Below are positions 24,701 through 37,355 of a stretch of DNA of 64,000 bases, piece by piece; position 1 is the stretch's first letter; each line of letters starts with the position of its first letter. Origin of the DNA: Pleuronectes platessa (lineage: Eukaryota; Chordata; Actinopteri; Pleuronectiformes; Pleuronectidae); NCBI RefSeq assembly GCF_947347685.1, contig NC_070649.1, forward strand, positions 5,041,199 through 5,105,198, in the 5' to 3' direction. Below the pieces are notes generated by a model. The model ran no database searches. It had not been told where the DNA came from and was given only the letters and a program-made list of their open reading frames with translations. The translations under genes and the position numbers were made by a program.

Positions 24701-25553
24701 TTTGATTGTGCAGGGATGCGTCACTCGGATCTGTTTATCAAAATGAAATAAGAAATTCAAGGTGCTACAGAGGTTTGTCATTGATTGAAAATCTTTTCTT
24801 CCCCTGAAAGTCACACAATTGATGAGTAAACTACACAAGACGAGTTTTAGAACAACTGGTCTGGAAGTTTTCAGGAAGATGTCAGGACTGGTACCCCAAA
24901 CATCAATCTTATACCAATAGAGCTTAATGGACTTTGAGCTGAGCGGAATCCGACATTAAAACAAACCTCCTGTGGTGCAAAACAGACTTAATGGCAATCT
25001 CCCCTGCGGGTGAAATAATAGTATTTATTTCTTAACGAATTACCAATTAATTAGTAAATCATTGAGTCTCCTCAGGCAGCGCGCTCTCTGATTGGCTGAC
25101 CTCATATTCACTTTGCTGATCCGGAGAGCGAACGTAATGAGAGAAGATGAGATTTCAGCTGGGATGTGGATTTTCTGTTTCCTGCCACCACCACTCTCCT
25201 AAAATACATGTTTCTCATTTTCTGCACTGAAAATAAATAGATATAAAACTTTTGCAGCTCAAATAAGACGCTTGACTAGAAACGGGTGTTTGATATGAAT
25301 AATTAGCTGTAAACGATCGTTTCTTCCTCAACACTTGCTGCGATGCTCCAGCTTCACAGACACACAGTTGCCTGTGAAACATCGACATTAGCGAAAAGCT
25401 GCTAAATATACACTTTCAAATCCAGTGAGAGGCGTCTGATATGTGTCAGTGTTCAATTTGGATGCTCTTGAGATTTAACTCTGTGGAGCCGAGTTGTGAA
25501 TTGGACGCGTCTCTGCTGGTTTGGCAGGGTTTTCACACACACTTGTGCACGTC

Positions 25554-25585
<32 letters not shown>

Positions 25586-26623
25586 CACCATCTGTAAGAG
25601 AGTAGCGTGTGGTTTTACAGTGACAAGCGAGAGTCTTGAGAGGCTGATATGGTTCGATAGCTGCAAAGCCAGTGGCCATTTTCAAAGAAGATAATGTCAC
25701 TTGAGTGAAGAAAGCTCTTTAAAAAAAAAAGTTAATTTCAACAACTGACGCCCAATTAGCTGAATACATTCATTGATTTCACAAGAAAAATCAGGTTTCA
25801 AGAGTCGGCACTGGACTAAATGACCTGTATCTCCTCTATCTCCTTTATCTCCTGTGTGAAAGGGAGAGCGAGAGCAGGGGGGGGGGGGCGCTGTCATTTA
25901 AAGAGAACATTATCTTCCTCTCCCTCCTTCTCCGCCTCTCACCTTTGTTTCTTCTGAAGGGGAAACAACAATGGTGCCATTAAGTGTCTGAGGGGGGTCT
26001 TTGAAGTGAATGGACCCTAAATGGTCTTTTGAGAGGGAGAGAGGAGAGAGGAGAGAGGGGGGAGGGGACCAGGGCAGGGTCGGGGGGGGTGAGGACAGGG
26101 GAGACGAGTAGCTGGGCAGCTCTGTAAATTAAACAAGCAGCTATCGCGTAAGTCAAAGACGTACACACAAACCAGACCAGGGGTTGAATTTGATCTCCAT
26201 CGTCACTCCACTGACATTCTACTGGAAGATAATGGCTGCAGAAGGATCCCGTGACAATCAGTTTGACTGGAACATGGCAAACAGCCCGACTTCACACTCG
26301 TACCCATTACAGGTGTCGTTTCCCCGGTGCACATCCTTCTCCTGTATTTTGTCAAACTATATGAAAATCACCAACGAGCACAGAACTCTCAATAACAACC
26401 GAGTAAGCTGTCAATCCACCGGCTGCACGGGCCCAGGCAGAGATGCTGCAGGATCTCCAGTGATTTTCATTTGCACAACATGGTTCTGTCTCATGAGCCG
26501 TCACACTAAGAGGCCCGGACACCCAACATCCACCACAAGGAGAAACAGCATGTGGGAGACAAGGTTTTTCTTTCTGAACCCCCTGAAAATGAGCTGCAAC
26601 AGGACTCAGTCCACAGAACCGAG

Positions 26624-26686
26624 GAGAAGAAGAAGAAGAAGAAGAAGAAGAAGAAGAAGAAGAAGAAGAAGAAGAAGAAGAAGAAC
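26624..26686. repeat. (GAA)n trinucleotide repeat
   Basis: About 21 uninterrupted GAA units on the plus strand (TTC on the other). Long GAA arrays can form triplex DNA. No gene is seen here, and the poly-Lys/Arg/Ser open frames it creates are not coding. Confidence 0.97.
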
Positions 26687-27294
26687 TATCCACCTCCACA
26701 ATCAGATTCTCCATGTTTCCACCGAATGGCACATTTTGGCACTGAGCTTTCAACACGGCCATAAATCGTGAAGTGCAGAATCCTCCATTGTTGCTGTGAG
26801 GCTAAGTGAAACCAGCCCTGTGTTATATAATGGAAAACTCTCCAGGGTGCACCTCGTACAGTTAATATAATGTATGGATGCATAAGCTGATCATGTGGGT
26901 TAAAAGCTCCATATTAAGGTTGGAAATAAAATGGGAATCAAACTGGGATCAGTAGAGACAGAGCTACACATCTTTAACTTGGGCTTGAACTGAACCAGGC
27001 AGGAATATGTGCATAAACCCATATATATATATAGTCATGGTGATTTTTATCAGTGGATGTGAGAGGGGGGGGGGGGGGGAGAACTGGAACAGCAGAGACG
27101 AGAGGTGGGGGATGAGAAATGGAGAAAAGGACCGAGCGAAAGAGAGAGGAATGAAGAGAGAGAGGGAGGAGAAGAAAGAATCTAAATGTGAGGAAGGCAG
27201 AAAGAAGGAGAGAGAAACTGTCATATCCCCGATGTGATGGGGGAAATGGAGCCTTTGCTGATTGGAGTTGCCATGGCAATGGTTGGCACCTAGT

Positions 27295-27302
27295 ATGTGT
27301 GT

Positions 27303-27387
<85 letters not shown>

Positions 27388-27390
27388 TGT
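27295..27390. repeat. (GT)n microsatellite
   Basis: About 95 bases of GT repeat with two small interruptions. Confidence 0.96.
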
Positions 27391-28854
27391 GCATGGTTGT
27401 AGTTGTGGGCTCCGGGTTTTGTGCATGTGAATGTGCTTCTGAGCATCTGGAAATGTTTGTTAATTCGGTGTGTATATAAAAGTGTATGCATGTGTTTGTG
27501 TGTGAGTGGGTGAGATGGGTTTGAATGAGGGATCTTGTTCAGGGGGATTATCTGTGTTGTCGAAGGCAAATGAGGAAGGAGACCAGAGACGCACAACAAA
27601 GCGAGCCTGCACTGTGGATGGAAAACACACTGTAAACACACAACCAGGAGAGATAGTGTGGGTCTCTGTGTGTGCGTGTGTGTGTGTGTGTGAGAGAGAG
27701 AGGGATAGGGGCAGACGGGGAGCGAGCGATGTGGATCTTGCACTGAAGCACTGGCAACACTGTCCTCGACTTCCACACGGCTGCTAACGTTGGGCTGATC
27801 CAATCTGAAGAACTGGAAACGAGAGCGAGGGGGGGGGGGGGTGGGGGGGGGGGACGGAGCCAGGATGGACAGAGACGGCTTGGACGACCACGTGCCGTCG
27901 GAAAACACTCGTCCAAAATCTTCATACGAATGCGATCGTCTTCCAGCCGGAGAGTCGCGCTGCACTCAGCCAAGTCGGAGAGAACTCAAGATGTGGTAAA
28001 TTATGAAAGTACACACAGTACTTAACACAAATGTGCACTCTCTGACATGAAAGAGTAAAAGCACGACTCCAAACGCACACAAATAACGGGCTAACCACAA
28101 CAATCTCCTCGACAGCGGCACACACACCACACACCACACACAAGGTGAGCCATATTGAGTGTATTAGCAAAGCCATCGCTCTCTGACAGCGACACACACA
28201 CACACGGGCCAGGCTCCTCCCCTCCAGGTAATGACTGCAGCCCGCACTCATTATTTCCAATCCCAGGTTCCAGGGTGGTCACCGAGGAAAGGTCAGGACA
28301 ACAGCCTCTAATTGTAGGCGGGGGGTCACCAACCTGTTTGTCTAAACCAGCACCTTGTATGTCACTCTCATTAGTAATAATAGCCACTGTCCCGCTCGGG
28401 GTCAGGACGCTTCCCGTTCGGGTCTTCAGAACTGGCAGTGGCGTCGTGGAGGCCGGCTGGACGGCGTGCTGATGAAACCCACACAGCAGCCGGGGGACGG
28501 ATGAGTCGAGTCCGATTGGCCGGACTCGGTCTTGGACGGTGGATTCGCAGTTTATCTGAAATGGATTCATCTCTGATTTCTGGATGTGATTCCACAAGGA
28601 GCTTCCCACACATCACCTGTCAGTCAACAGAGTGGGCAACACTGTTTCCTCAAGTTTCTCTGTGGACAATCTTTGAGTTTTCGTTGGTGCTGCTCATTTC
28701 CTTAGTGGTGTCAGCTCCGGTGGCTGGTGCACGACTTCCTGTGAACCAGGGGACCAATCAGAAATCAGTGTTTAACGCGAATAAAACACCAAACAACCAT
28801 TTTCGATGTAAAGCTCAGTTGTTCTCTGATCTTCTCTGTTCTTTATTGCGTATG

Positions 28855-28945
28855 GTCATCTGACGGTTCCTGGTTTGATCCCCAGCTCTCCCACAGTGTG
28901 TCAAAGTGTCCTTGAGCAAGATACTGAGCCCCTAACTAATTCCTA
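28855..28945. mobile_element. Fragment of a teleost interspersed repeat
   Basis: Contains GTGTCCTTGAGCAAGATACT following a TTTGATCCCCAGCTC-like segment. I recognise this phrase as part of a very common teleost repeat. A second copy in the same orientation, with the same GTGTCCTTG-GCAAGA core, lies at 63590-63765. The family name is not certain. Confidence 0.55.
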
Positions 28946-29462
28946 TATTCCCTACTCTAACAAAACATTGGTGTCTGTCTTGTTTTCCAGTCTCTGTGAC
29001 GATGTCCTCAACAGTTTCAAGGGCAGCAGAAAGTTTTAGAAAGGCCTTGTAGGAAAGTTTGATCTAAATCAGTATTAAACAGATGTTCAGTTGCAACAAC
29101 CCTCCAATCATTTCACCTCCAAAGTGACGGTTGGACTCAGGCTGTGTTTTGTAATCACAGACACATTTGTGAAGTTGTTTGCTGTCAGCTGCCATCTCAG
29201 GACAAATCCCTGCACAGTTATTAGACCTAGAAAAACTGATTGTGATTACAAGGTTTTTTTAATATCCAAACGATGAAGAAATAAATGATAGCTACAAACC
29301 ACTCATTACTGGGAAAAGGACAGTTTCTGTTTCATTCCGAATTCCCGCCGAGAAAATAACAACAAGCTGCCTGATCGCTTCTACATCAAATCCTCAGCTG
29401 CTGTGGGAAAGTGCTCGCGTCCATAAATCATTCACTTATTATTCTGCAACCCAGATACGCAG

Positions 29463-31410
29463 CTTCCCTTCCCTCAGCCTCCCGTCCCTCACGTCCGTCC
29501 CACAGCCTCCCGTCCCTCAGCCTCCCGTCCCACAGCCTCCCGTCCCACAGCCTCCCGTCCCTCAGCCTCCCGTCCCTCAGCCTCCCGTCCCTCAGCCTCC
29601 CCTCCCTCAGCCTCCCGTCCCTCAGCCTCCCGTCCCTCAGCCTCCCGTCCCTCAGCCTCCCGTCCCGCAGCCTCCAGTCCCTCAGCCTCCCCTCCCGCTG
29701 CCTCCAGTCCCTCAGCCTCCCGTCCCGCAGCCTCCCGTCCCACTGCCTCCCGTCCCTCAGCCTCCCGTCCCTCAGCCTCCCGTCCCGCAGCCTCCAGTCC
29801 CTCAGCCTCCCCTCCCGCTGCCTCCAGTCCCTCAGCCTCCCGTCCCGCAGCCTCCCCTCCCTCAGCCTCCCGTCCCTCAGCCTCCCGTCCCTCAGCCTCC
29901 CGTCCCGCAGCCTCCAGTCCCTCAGCCTCCCCTCCCGCTGCCTCCAGTCCCTCAGCCTCCCGTCCCGCTGCCTCCAGTCCCTCAGCCTCCCCTCCCGCAG
30001 CCTCCAGTCCCTCAGCCTCCCCTCCCTCAGCCTCCCGTCCCACTGCCTCCCGTCCCTCAGCCTCCCGTCCCTCAGCCTCCCGTCCCGCTGCCTCCCCTCC
30101 CTCAGCCTCCCGTCCCTCAGCCTCCCCTCCCCCAGCCTCCCGTCCCACTGCCTCCCGTCCCTCAGCCTCCCGTCCCTCAGCCTCCCGTCCCACAGCCTCC
30201 CGTCCCACAACCTCCCGTCCCTCAGCCTCCCGTCCCTCAGCCTCCCGTCCCACAGCCTCCCGTCCCACAGCCTCCCGTCCCTCAGCCTCCAGTCCCACAG
30301 CCTCCCGTCCCACAGCCTCCCGTCCCTCAGCCTCCCGTCCCTCAACCTCCCGTCCCGCTGCCTCCCGTCCCTCAGCCTCCCGTCCCACAGCCTCCCGTCC
30401 CTCAGCCTCCCGTCCCTCAACCTCCCGTCCCACAGCCTCCCGTCCCTCAGCCTCCCGTCCCTCAACCTCCCGTCCCTCAGCCTCCCGTCCCACAGCCTCC
30501 CGTCCCGCTGCCTCCCGTCCCTCAACCTCCCGTCCCACAGCCTCCCGTCCCTCAGCCTCCCGTCCCTCAGCCTCCCGTCCCGCTGCCTCCCCTCCCTCAG
30601 CCTCCCGTCCCTCAGCCTCCAGTCCCTCAGCCTCCCCTCCCCCAGCCTCCCGTCCCACTGCCTCCCGTCCCTCAGCCTCCCGTCCCTCAGCCTCCCGTCC
30701 CACAGCCTCCCGTCCCACAGCCTCCCGTCCCTCAGCCTCCCGTCCCTCAGCCTCCCGTCCCACAGCCTCCCGTCCCACAGCCTCCAGTCCCACAGCCTCC
30801 CGTCCCACAGCCTCCCGTCCCACTGCCTCCCCTCCCTCAGCCTCCCGTCCCTCAGCCTCCAGTCCCTCAGCCTCCCCTCCCCCAGCCTCCCGTCCCACTG
30901 CCTCCCGTCCCTCAGCCTCCCGTCCCTCAGCCTCCCGTCCCTCAGCCTCCCGTCCCACAGCCTCCCGTCCCACAACCTCCCGTCCCTCAGCCTCCCGTCC
31001 CTCAGCCTCCCGTCCCACAGCCTCCCGTCCCACAGCCTCCAGTCCCACAGCCTCCCGTCCCTCAGCCTCCCGTCCCGCTGCCTCCCCTCCCTCAGCCTCC
31101 CGTCCCTCAGCCTCCAGTCCCTCAGCCTCCCCTCCCCCAGCCTCCCGTCCCACTGCCTCCCGTCCCTCAGCCTCCCGTCCCACAGCCTCCCGTCCCTCAG
31201 CCTCCCGTCCCTCAGCCTCCCGTCCCTCAGCCTCCCGTCCCACAGCCTCCCGTCCCTCAGCCTCCCGTCCCTCAGCCTCCCGTCCCTCAGCCTCCCGTCC
31301 CACAGCCTCCCGTCCCACAGCCTCCCGTCCCTCAGCCTCCAGTCCCACAGCCTCCCGTCCCACAGCCTCCCGTCCCACAGCCTCCTGTCCCACAGCCTCC
31401 CGTCCCAGCG
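29463..31410. repeat. 15-bp minisatellite, about 130 copies
   Basis: The unit is CCTCCCGTCCCTCAG with variants at two places: bases 5-7 (CGT, AGT or CCT after CCTCC) and the last five bases (CTCAG, CACAG, CGCAG, CGCTG, CACTG or CCCAG). A 13-bp shortened unit occurs at 29493-29505; the rest keeps 15-bp register. Higher-order structure is visible: blocks 29641-29700, 29761-29820 and 29881-29940 are identical at 120-bp spacing, and blocks starting at 30586, 30826 and 31081 repeat at 240 and 255 bp. Because 15 is a multiple of 3 and the units lack stops, frames of 500 to 690 codons stay open on both strands. I take these as artefacts, not genes. Confidence 0.97.
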
Positions 31411-31575
31411 AACGTCGATCTCTCAGAGCTTTGTGCAGCGACTTGCTTCTAAAGTGTGTGTGTGTGTGTGTGTGTGAGTGCAGGTGGTGGTGTGTAGGGT
31501 AACTGAGCTGATCCACAGCGCACAATGGACCTGCAGCTGCTGTGAAAGATAGCAAGGTCATCACTACTACAGCTG

Positions 31576-31576
<1 letters not shown>

Positions 31577-31614
<38 letters not shown>

Positions 31615-31628
31615 TGTGTGTGTGTGTG
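31577..31628. repeat. (GT)n microsatellite
   Basis: About 52 bases of GT with one interruption. It lies 170 bp past the minisatellite; a shorter GT tract lies between them (31454-31476). Confidence 0.95.
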
Positions 31629-32479
31629 CAGCTTCATTTCCATCCATCTATGAAACATCTCTCTCAGAGCACTTCCTCCAGTGTGTAGAATATCCAACGC
31701 AAAGTGTGTAGTAGGTGTCACAGCTTGGTGGCGATGCATTGTGTTGCATCTCGCTCTCTAATAAGAAGACACGGAGGAGGGACCATTTTTAAAGTGGCAG
31801 AGTTGTTGAATCGCCCCCCCCCTCGTTTTTTAATGTTGGCGGATCGTATTTCATGTCGTCTGGAGACTGTTATGAGAACATCTGGGATCAGAGCCAAACC
31901 CGCTCATCATTCATGTTGCCTGTCTGTTCGCTGTCCGTTCAAAGCGTAAGCCCCTTCGCCGACAATAACCAATAAACAGGGAAAAGATGAAGAGAACATT
32001 TCCAGAGTCGGTTTTGTTCCCTTTAATTACATCTAATGTGACACTTAGTTTTTGATGTGCAAAACAAAAATAATAAAAAATAATCCTTGCCAGTGTGTGT
32101 GAGGGGGAGGGGGGGTGTGTGTGTGTAGCAGATGAACAGAGGAACACACTGCACCTGTGAGAGGAGAACCCTCACCGACCCTGGCGTCGCTCTCGTTCCG
32201 GTGTTTTCCTCCTCAGCAGTGAAAAGTCAACTCTCGGCTCCGTTTGTCGTTTCCTGTTTGGTGAATACGAAATGATGAAAAGCATTCAAATGCCAAATTC
32301 AGAGAAGCCTCTGTGTTCTCTGGTCTGCACACTGCACTGGTGTGGGTGGACCACAGGACCCTCTTTTCCACAGGAGACATTTTGACGTGTCGTGGTGTTG
32401 AAGCCGATGTTGTTTCATGTGCTTCTCCTGCATATGACACGTCAAAGTGCATGCTGGGAGAATTTAGTCCCTACAGGTC

Positions 32480-32770
32480 AACAGCTGCGACTCACCTTGC
32501 TGCAGAGATGTGGGATCTCAGCATTTTGTCCAGAGCCATCTTGGATTTGAAACCAGGAGTGACTGCCTCTCACCGACACCGGCAACCTGTACCCAATAGG
32601 TGGTACTAGCTGTCAATCACACAGAGTCCACGCCCCCATACATACCATGCCTTGTTGTTCATGATTTAAAAAATGAACATCATGTTGTTATGAAGAAGAC
32701 TTGAAATTAGCTGATTCATGATCCTTATGTAAATGTTTATTGAAAGCTAGATTCTAAATATCTTACCATC
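32480..32770. mobile_element. Copy of a teleost interspersed repeat
   Basis: Contains TGTCAATCACACAGAGTCC, ACGCCCCCATACATACC, AAATGAACATCATG and GAAGAAGACTTGAAATTAGC in order. From memory this series belongs to a high-copy fish repeat. The segment near 50665-50790 looks like the other end of the same family. The limits are approximate. Confidence 0.5.
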
Positions 32771-33324
32771 TCTGTTCACTGGCTTATAGCTAACCAGGTT
32801 GAGCCTAGATAAACAATCTCAGCAGGCTCAAAGGGAACAGGGCAGTTCAGTGATGATTCTCTGTGGGCGATCATTCTTACATTAGTCATTCGATCCATAG
32901 TTGACATCAAAGTATTGATCAGAGCAGCTTTAAGGCTTCTGGATGCAGATGCGTATGGAGGCTGGAACAGATGTCAGCTCCTTCCTGTTATTATATCATG
33001 ACAGTCATTAGCCGAGGGATCAAACATGTTTTACGAGGTGATTCATTTCCTGAAGAGTTTACACTAATGTTGTTTTTCAGGTTGCTGGTAGAAATGTGAA
33101 AAGACTGAAATATTTACAGTTCTGCACTCTGAACACATTCCTATAATCTCTCCATCTATTTATTGATCTTTACGGAGATCATAATAAGAAGTTTGGATTT
33201 TATATACTGTGAAATATGAGTCACAGATCCAGCAGGATGGGATCACTGCAGCCCGACGTGGTCCTGCAGCAACATGAGGGATAAAACTCAGGTTATTGAG
33301 AATGTCACATGAGCTGTGTTTATT

Positions 33325-33565
33325 AAAATCTTCCCGCTGCGCCTCGACGCTCTAGATTTCCTGCTGGTGCCATAAGTTTTTTAATGAATTGGCCGGCGTC
33401 CAGCAGCAACAGCATCACCTCAACAACAGCAGCTAAATATCTGATTCCTCTGCTGATGTGAGGCGCTAAATGTGGAGCCTCCATTAGTGTGGGCCGGCCC
33501 AGGCCCCGGCTATTATCTCACCAACGCCGTCTTGACATAAACATTTTGGAGGCAATTAAAGATTA
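33325..33565. promoter_or_regulatory. Candidate intergenic enhancer block
   Basis: A long single-copy stretch with TTTTTTAATGAATTGGCC, CAGCAGCTAAATATCTGATT, CCATTAGTG, GGCTATTATCTC and GGCAATTAAAGATTATATG. It is rich in homeodomain cores and has CAGCAG/CAACAG E-box-like spacing. It is one of the two strongest conserved-element candidates by eye. Confidence 0.35.
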
Positions 33566-34197
33566 TATGCGAGCGTGCACGTGCGTGCGCGTCTGTCAAA
33601 GAGCGATTACGGTGACAATGTCCTCAATGTGGTTCTGGACGGCTCATTTCACATCAGAGGAGACAGAGATCATTCACGATTTGATTAATGTGTTTTCAGG
33701 ACGTGTGTAGCGCACGGGGGACGTATTTGCAAAAACCCACGCACAAAAAATTTAAATCACAGATCACACACAAGCAAAAACAAACACACACACGCACACA
33801 CAAACACACACATGGAGATGAGGTGGACGCGAGGCAGTAAATGGCTCTTAATTGATGCACTACATCCTTTGTTTCATTATTTACAGGCTCGCCTCATTAT
33901 TCCAACATTCCCAACTCCGAGCACTTCACAGAGCGGCTTCCACGGCACAAACAAATAAAAGTGGGAGCCCGGAATAGCAAATGGAACCAAGTTCATCATT
34001 ACGGGAGGTTTGTGTGTGTGCGTGTGGGTTTGTGTGTGTTTGTGTGTGTTTGTGTGAGGGGGAAGAGGGGTTTAAGTTATTCTTTACCAGTTTGATCATA
34101 TGTGGAGAGAGGACGCTGCAGAGTGCACGGTCGAGCATAATTTTAAATAACTAAAAGCAAGTCTCCATAATGTGATCCATTAAATTATATGGAGCCA

Positions 34198-34258
34198 TGT
34201 TTTAAGGTTAGATCTAAGGTTAAGGTAAAGGTTAGAGTAAGGTTACAGTAAGTGTTAT
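34198..34258. repeat. Degenerate GGTTAAGG-type tandem repeat
   Basis: Variants of AAGGTTAG and AAGGTTAAGG repeat five or six times. They are the reverse-complement style of the block at 16735-16845. Confidence 0.55.
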
Positions 34259-36238
34259 GTAAAGTCCTCTGAAGTCACAGAGTGATAGCAAATCAGAAAA
34301 AAAAAAAATATTTTACATTTTGCACCAACATGTATCCACAGAGGTCGTTTTCCTTCAAGCTTCAGCACATTTTGCAAGTCACAGAGGATTTGTCTTCGAT
34401 CGACTCCCAATCGCCTTTCTCCAAACACAAAGACACAATTAGAGAGGCTTGTGTCCCAGGTACATGAAGTAGGAAGGTGCCCCCTGGTTTTTCTTACACT
34501 GCACATGCACAAATCAAGATATAACACAAACTCAGTGCAGCTTTTACATCAGCTGCATCGGTCCGTGTTCTCCAGGGCTCCAGTTTCCATTAGAGGTACA
34601 CACATTCACATGCTTGTGTTTTTATAAACCAGCATCATCACTATAGTTACCTCTTGTTTCCTCCACCACTCCTTGGACTGTTTCCAAAGGAAAAGTCAGA
34701 ATTCAGAGAAGGAAAGACGTGTTTAGATCGTAAAGCTCAAACATCACAGATTCCTACATCCTCCGAACCTTTACTTCTTTAAAGCGAAGAGGTGTTAATA
34801 TTTCTCCTAATGCTAATAATGAGCTTTAATCTGCTTTGCTCTCCTGCCAGCTGACGTCTCATATGAGCCGGAGTCGATTTTTCCAAATGATGTAAATGCT
34901 GGAAAGAAATGTGAGGGTGGAAGAAATGAAACCTGTTAAAATACACAATTAAACCAAAAAAAAAGGGTGTGTGAGCATTTTCCCATCATGTCCGGTCACA
35001 TCTGTGTGTGTGTGTGTGTGTGTGTGTGGGTCGTAGTAGGCCTTAATTGAAGCAGGGTGCTGTGCCAGACTGGCCATTATGGGGCAGAATCTTGATCTAA
35101 TCCGCAGAGTTAGTGGCCTTAAATAGATAATGCTCCTGTACTGGCGTCTAGTCACCGGGGAACATATGGTCCATGGGAGTGTGTGTGATAGAGAGAGAGA
35201 GAGGTAGAGAGAGAGAGAGAGAGAGAGAGAGGTAGAGAGAGAGAGAGAGAGAGGGTGCAAGTGCATGTGTACATGAACAGGGGCAGACAGCTGAAACCGA
35301 GCCAAAGGCAGAGCGGCATGCCTGTAGCATGAGCAGCGAACTTTCCAGAGTAACTGAGAGCCCCAGCTGGTCGCTGCACCGCCATGTAACTTTAACACCC
35401 GGGCCCAGTTGTCCAGAGGAAACCCGATCCCGTTCCAGATCGGATCCAATCTTTAAAAACTCGGTTTACATCACGTAATCCAGTCTGGATCGAGCTTTTC
35501 AGCAGGATCGGGACCTGAAGCCCGAAGTCGCGGGACCCTGCGCCTGGTGATGATGTCATGCAGGACAACACAGGCTCGTATTGTGTTGCACTCACAAGCT
35601 GTTGAGACACGCAAATCATCTTCCTCACAACTCTGCCTACGTGCTCCGTCGCATGTTTGGCGACACTCAGTTGTGTGTGCTGCGGGAGGAAGTTCAGACG
35701 AGGGGTTCGAGGGTTTAGAAGAAATCTGTGATCCTGATTTGATAATCTTGATCAATGATAGAATGATTTAAAGTCCTTAAACAAACTGACACTCTGGATC
35801 CCTGAGCTCGGAGGCCTGAGTAGAGCCCGAGGAGCTGGAGAGCAGAGACAGTGCTGACAGACGGACGGCCCAACAGACAGAGACAGACAGCAACAGACGG
35901 ATGAAAAACAAAACAAGTGTGAGAAATGCCAAGAGCAAGAGAAACAAAAAAAAATACCACAAATCAAATTTAGGAAAAAAGAACCTGCCAGAAACAACAA
36001 TGGCAGAACCCCCAGTGTGCTCAAGATTGCAGAGCCGCAGCATTAGAGCGGCCTGTCAATCACAAGCCCCCCCCCCCCCCCCCGGACCAGCACGGAGCAG
36101 GTGAGCCGAGGTTTAACTGATACACACACCGACGAGTCAATTACAGGCCGGCGAGGCAGAATGTCACGGCCACCCGGACACTAAACCGCCGGCTTAACCT
36201 CCTTACGCTGCATCAATATGCCTCAGTGGAGAGGGACG

Positions 36239-36291
36239 CAGGAGGAGGAGGAGGAGGAGGAGGAGAGGAAGAGGAGGAGGAGGAGAGGAAG
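36239..36291. repeat. (GGA)n trinucleotide-rich repeat
   Basis: GGA units interrupted by GAGGAAGA. Polypurine on the plus strand. Confidence 0.85.
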
Positions 36292-37119
36292 AGCCCGGCT
36301 GCTGCTGGACACTGAGCACGTGCATGCCCGGCATTCTCAACACTCACACACCTTTAAGTACTAATGTCACGTATGTCTGTATTTCTACATTGTTTCCTCT
36401 CAACGACTCCTTCATTCTTCCCCTTCGAGTTTTCTTTCAACTGACGCACACTCATCTCCTGTCATTCTGCACATTCAACACACATGCATGTCAGAGGACA
36501 CTTCACCCTCCACTCAAGAGGACCAATCGGATGTGAGCGTGGACGCCCCACAGGCCCTCACTCCTCCAGGGCGTCTCCTGCTGTACGTGTGAGTCACTTC
36601 TCAAGTCAAGTCCACTGCAGGCTCTCGTGTGGAGAGACCTTCACCTTTAACAGTGTGTGGAGTCCGAGTGACTGCCACGCAGGGTTGTGTGTGTGTATGT
36701 GTGTGTCTGTGCTGGGATTTAAGCACAACACAGGGAATCCCCGGCTCAGCCCCACAGCCCGTCTCCCTCTGAAGTGTGTGTGGGTGGGGGGGGCTCAGAT
36801 AAGGCGTGTTATAAAAACACAGTCTCTCAGAGGGTGGTCAGACCGAGCGGGTCTCACATCTCTGATGTTTACAGGGGAAATCCACAGTGTGTGTGTGTGT
36901 GAGTGTGTGTGTGTGTGAGTGGGTACAAAGAGACAGAACAAGCCTGTGTGTGTCTTTGTGTGTCTGTGTGTGTGTGAGTTTACATAACTCAGGCTTTCTA
37001 TCTAGATTTGTGAGGAAATAAGATTTTTCTTCAATCAAAACCAGAAAAAAAACATTCATTTTATTTTGCATGTATCGGCCTCATCTGCAGCAAGTGAAAT
37101 AGATTGGCATGCTCTCTCT

Positions 37120-37160
<41 letters not shown>

Positions 37161-37312
37161 ACTCTCATTTCCTCCCTATCACAGAGCTTATCTGTGGACT
37201 GCAAAGAATTGGGGGAGAGGAGTGACAGAATGGAAAGAGGAGATGGAGGAGAGAAACAGAGAGACGGAGCGATGGAAAGTCAAGCTGCGGAGTGAGAAGG
37301 GCAGGCAGGTTG

Positions 37313-37355
<43 letters not shown>

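Noticed and set aside
26352..26771. Frames with poly-Arg, poly-Lys or poly-Ser runs
   Set aside because: They are produced by the GAA repeat in three frames on both strands, not by a gene.
28860..28900. tRNA B-box-like TTTGATCCCCAG
   Set aside because: No matching A box or cloverleaf was seen. The context fits an interspersed repeat instead.
29463..31410. CRISPR-like array
   Set aside because: The units are contiguous 15-mers without unique spacers, and the genome is vertebrate.
29411..31477. 688-codon plus-strand open frame and matching minus-strand frames of 515 and 691 codons
   Set aside because: They lie entirely on a 15-bp minisatellite whose unit length preserves frame and lacks stops. 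No domain, splice context or non-repeat coding signal is present.
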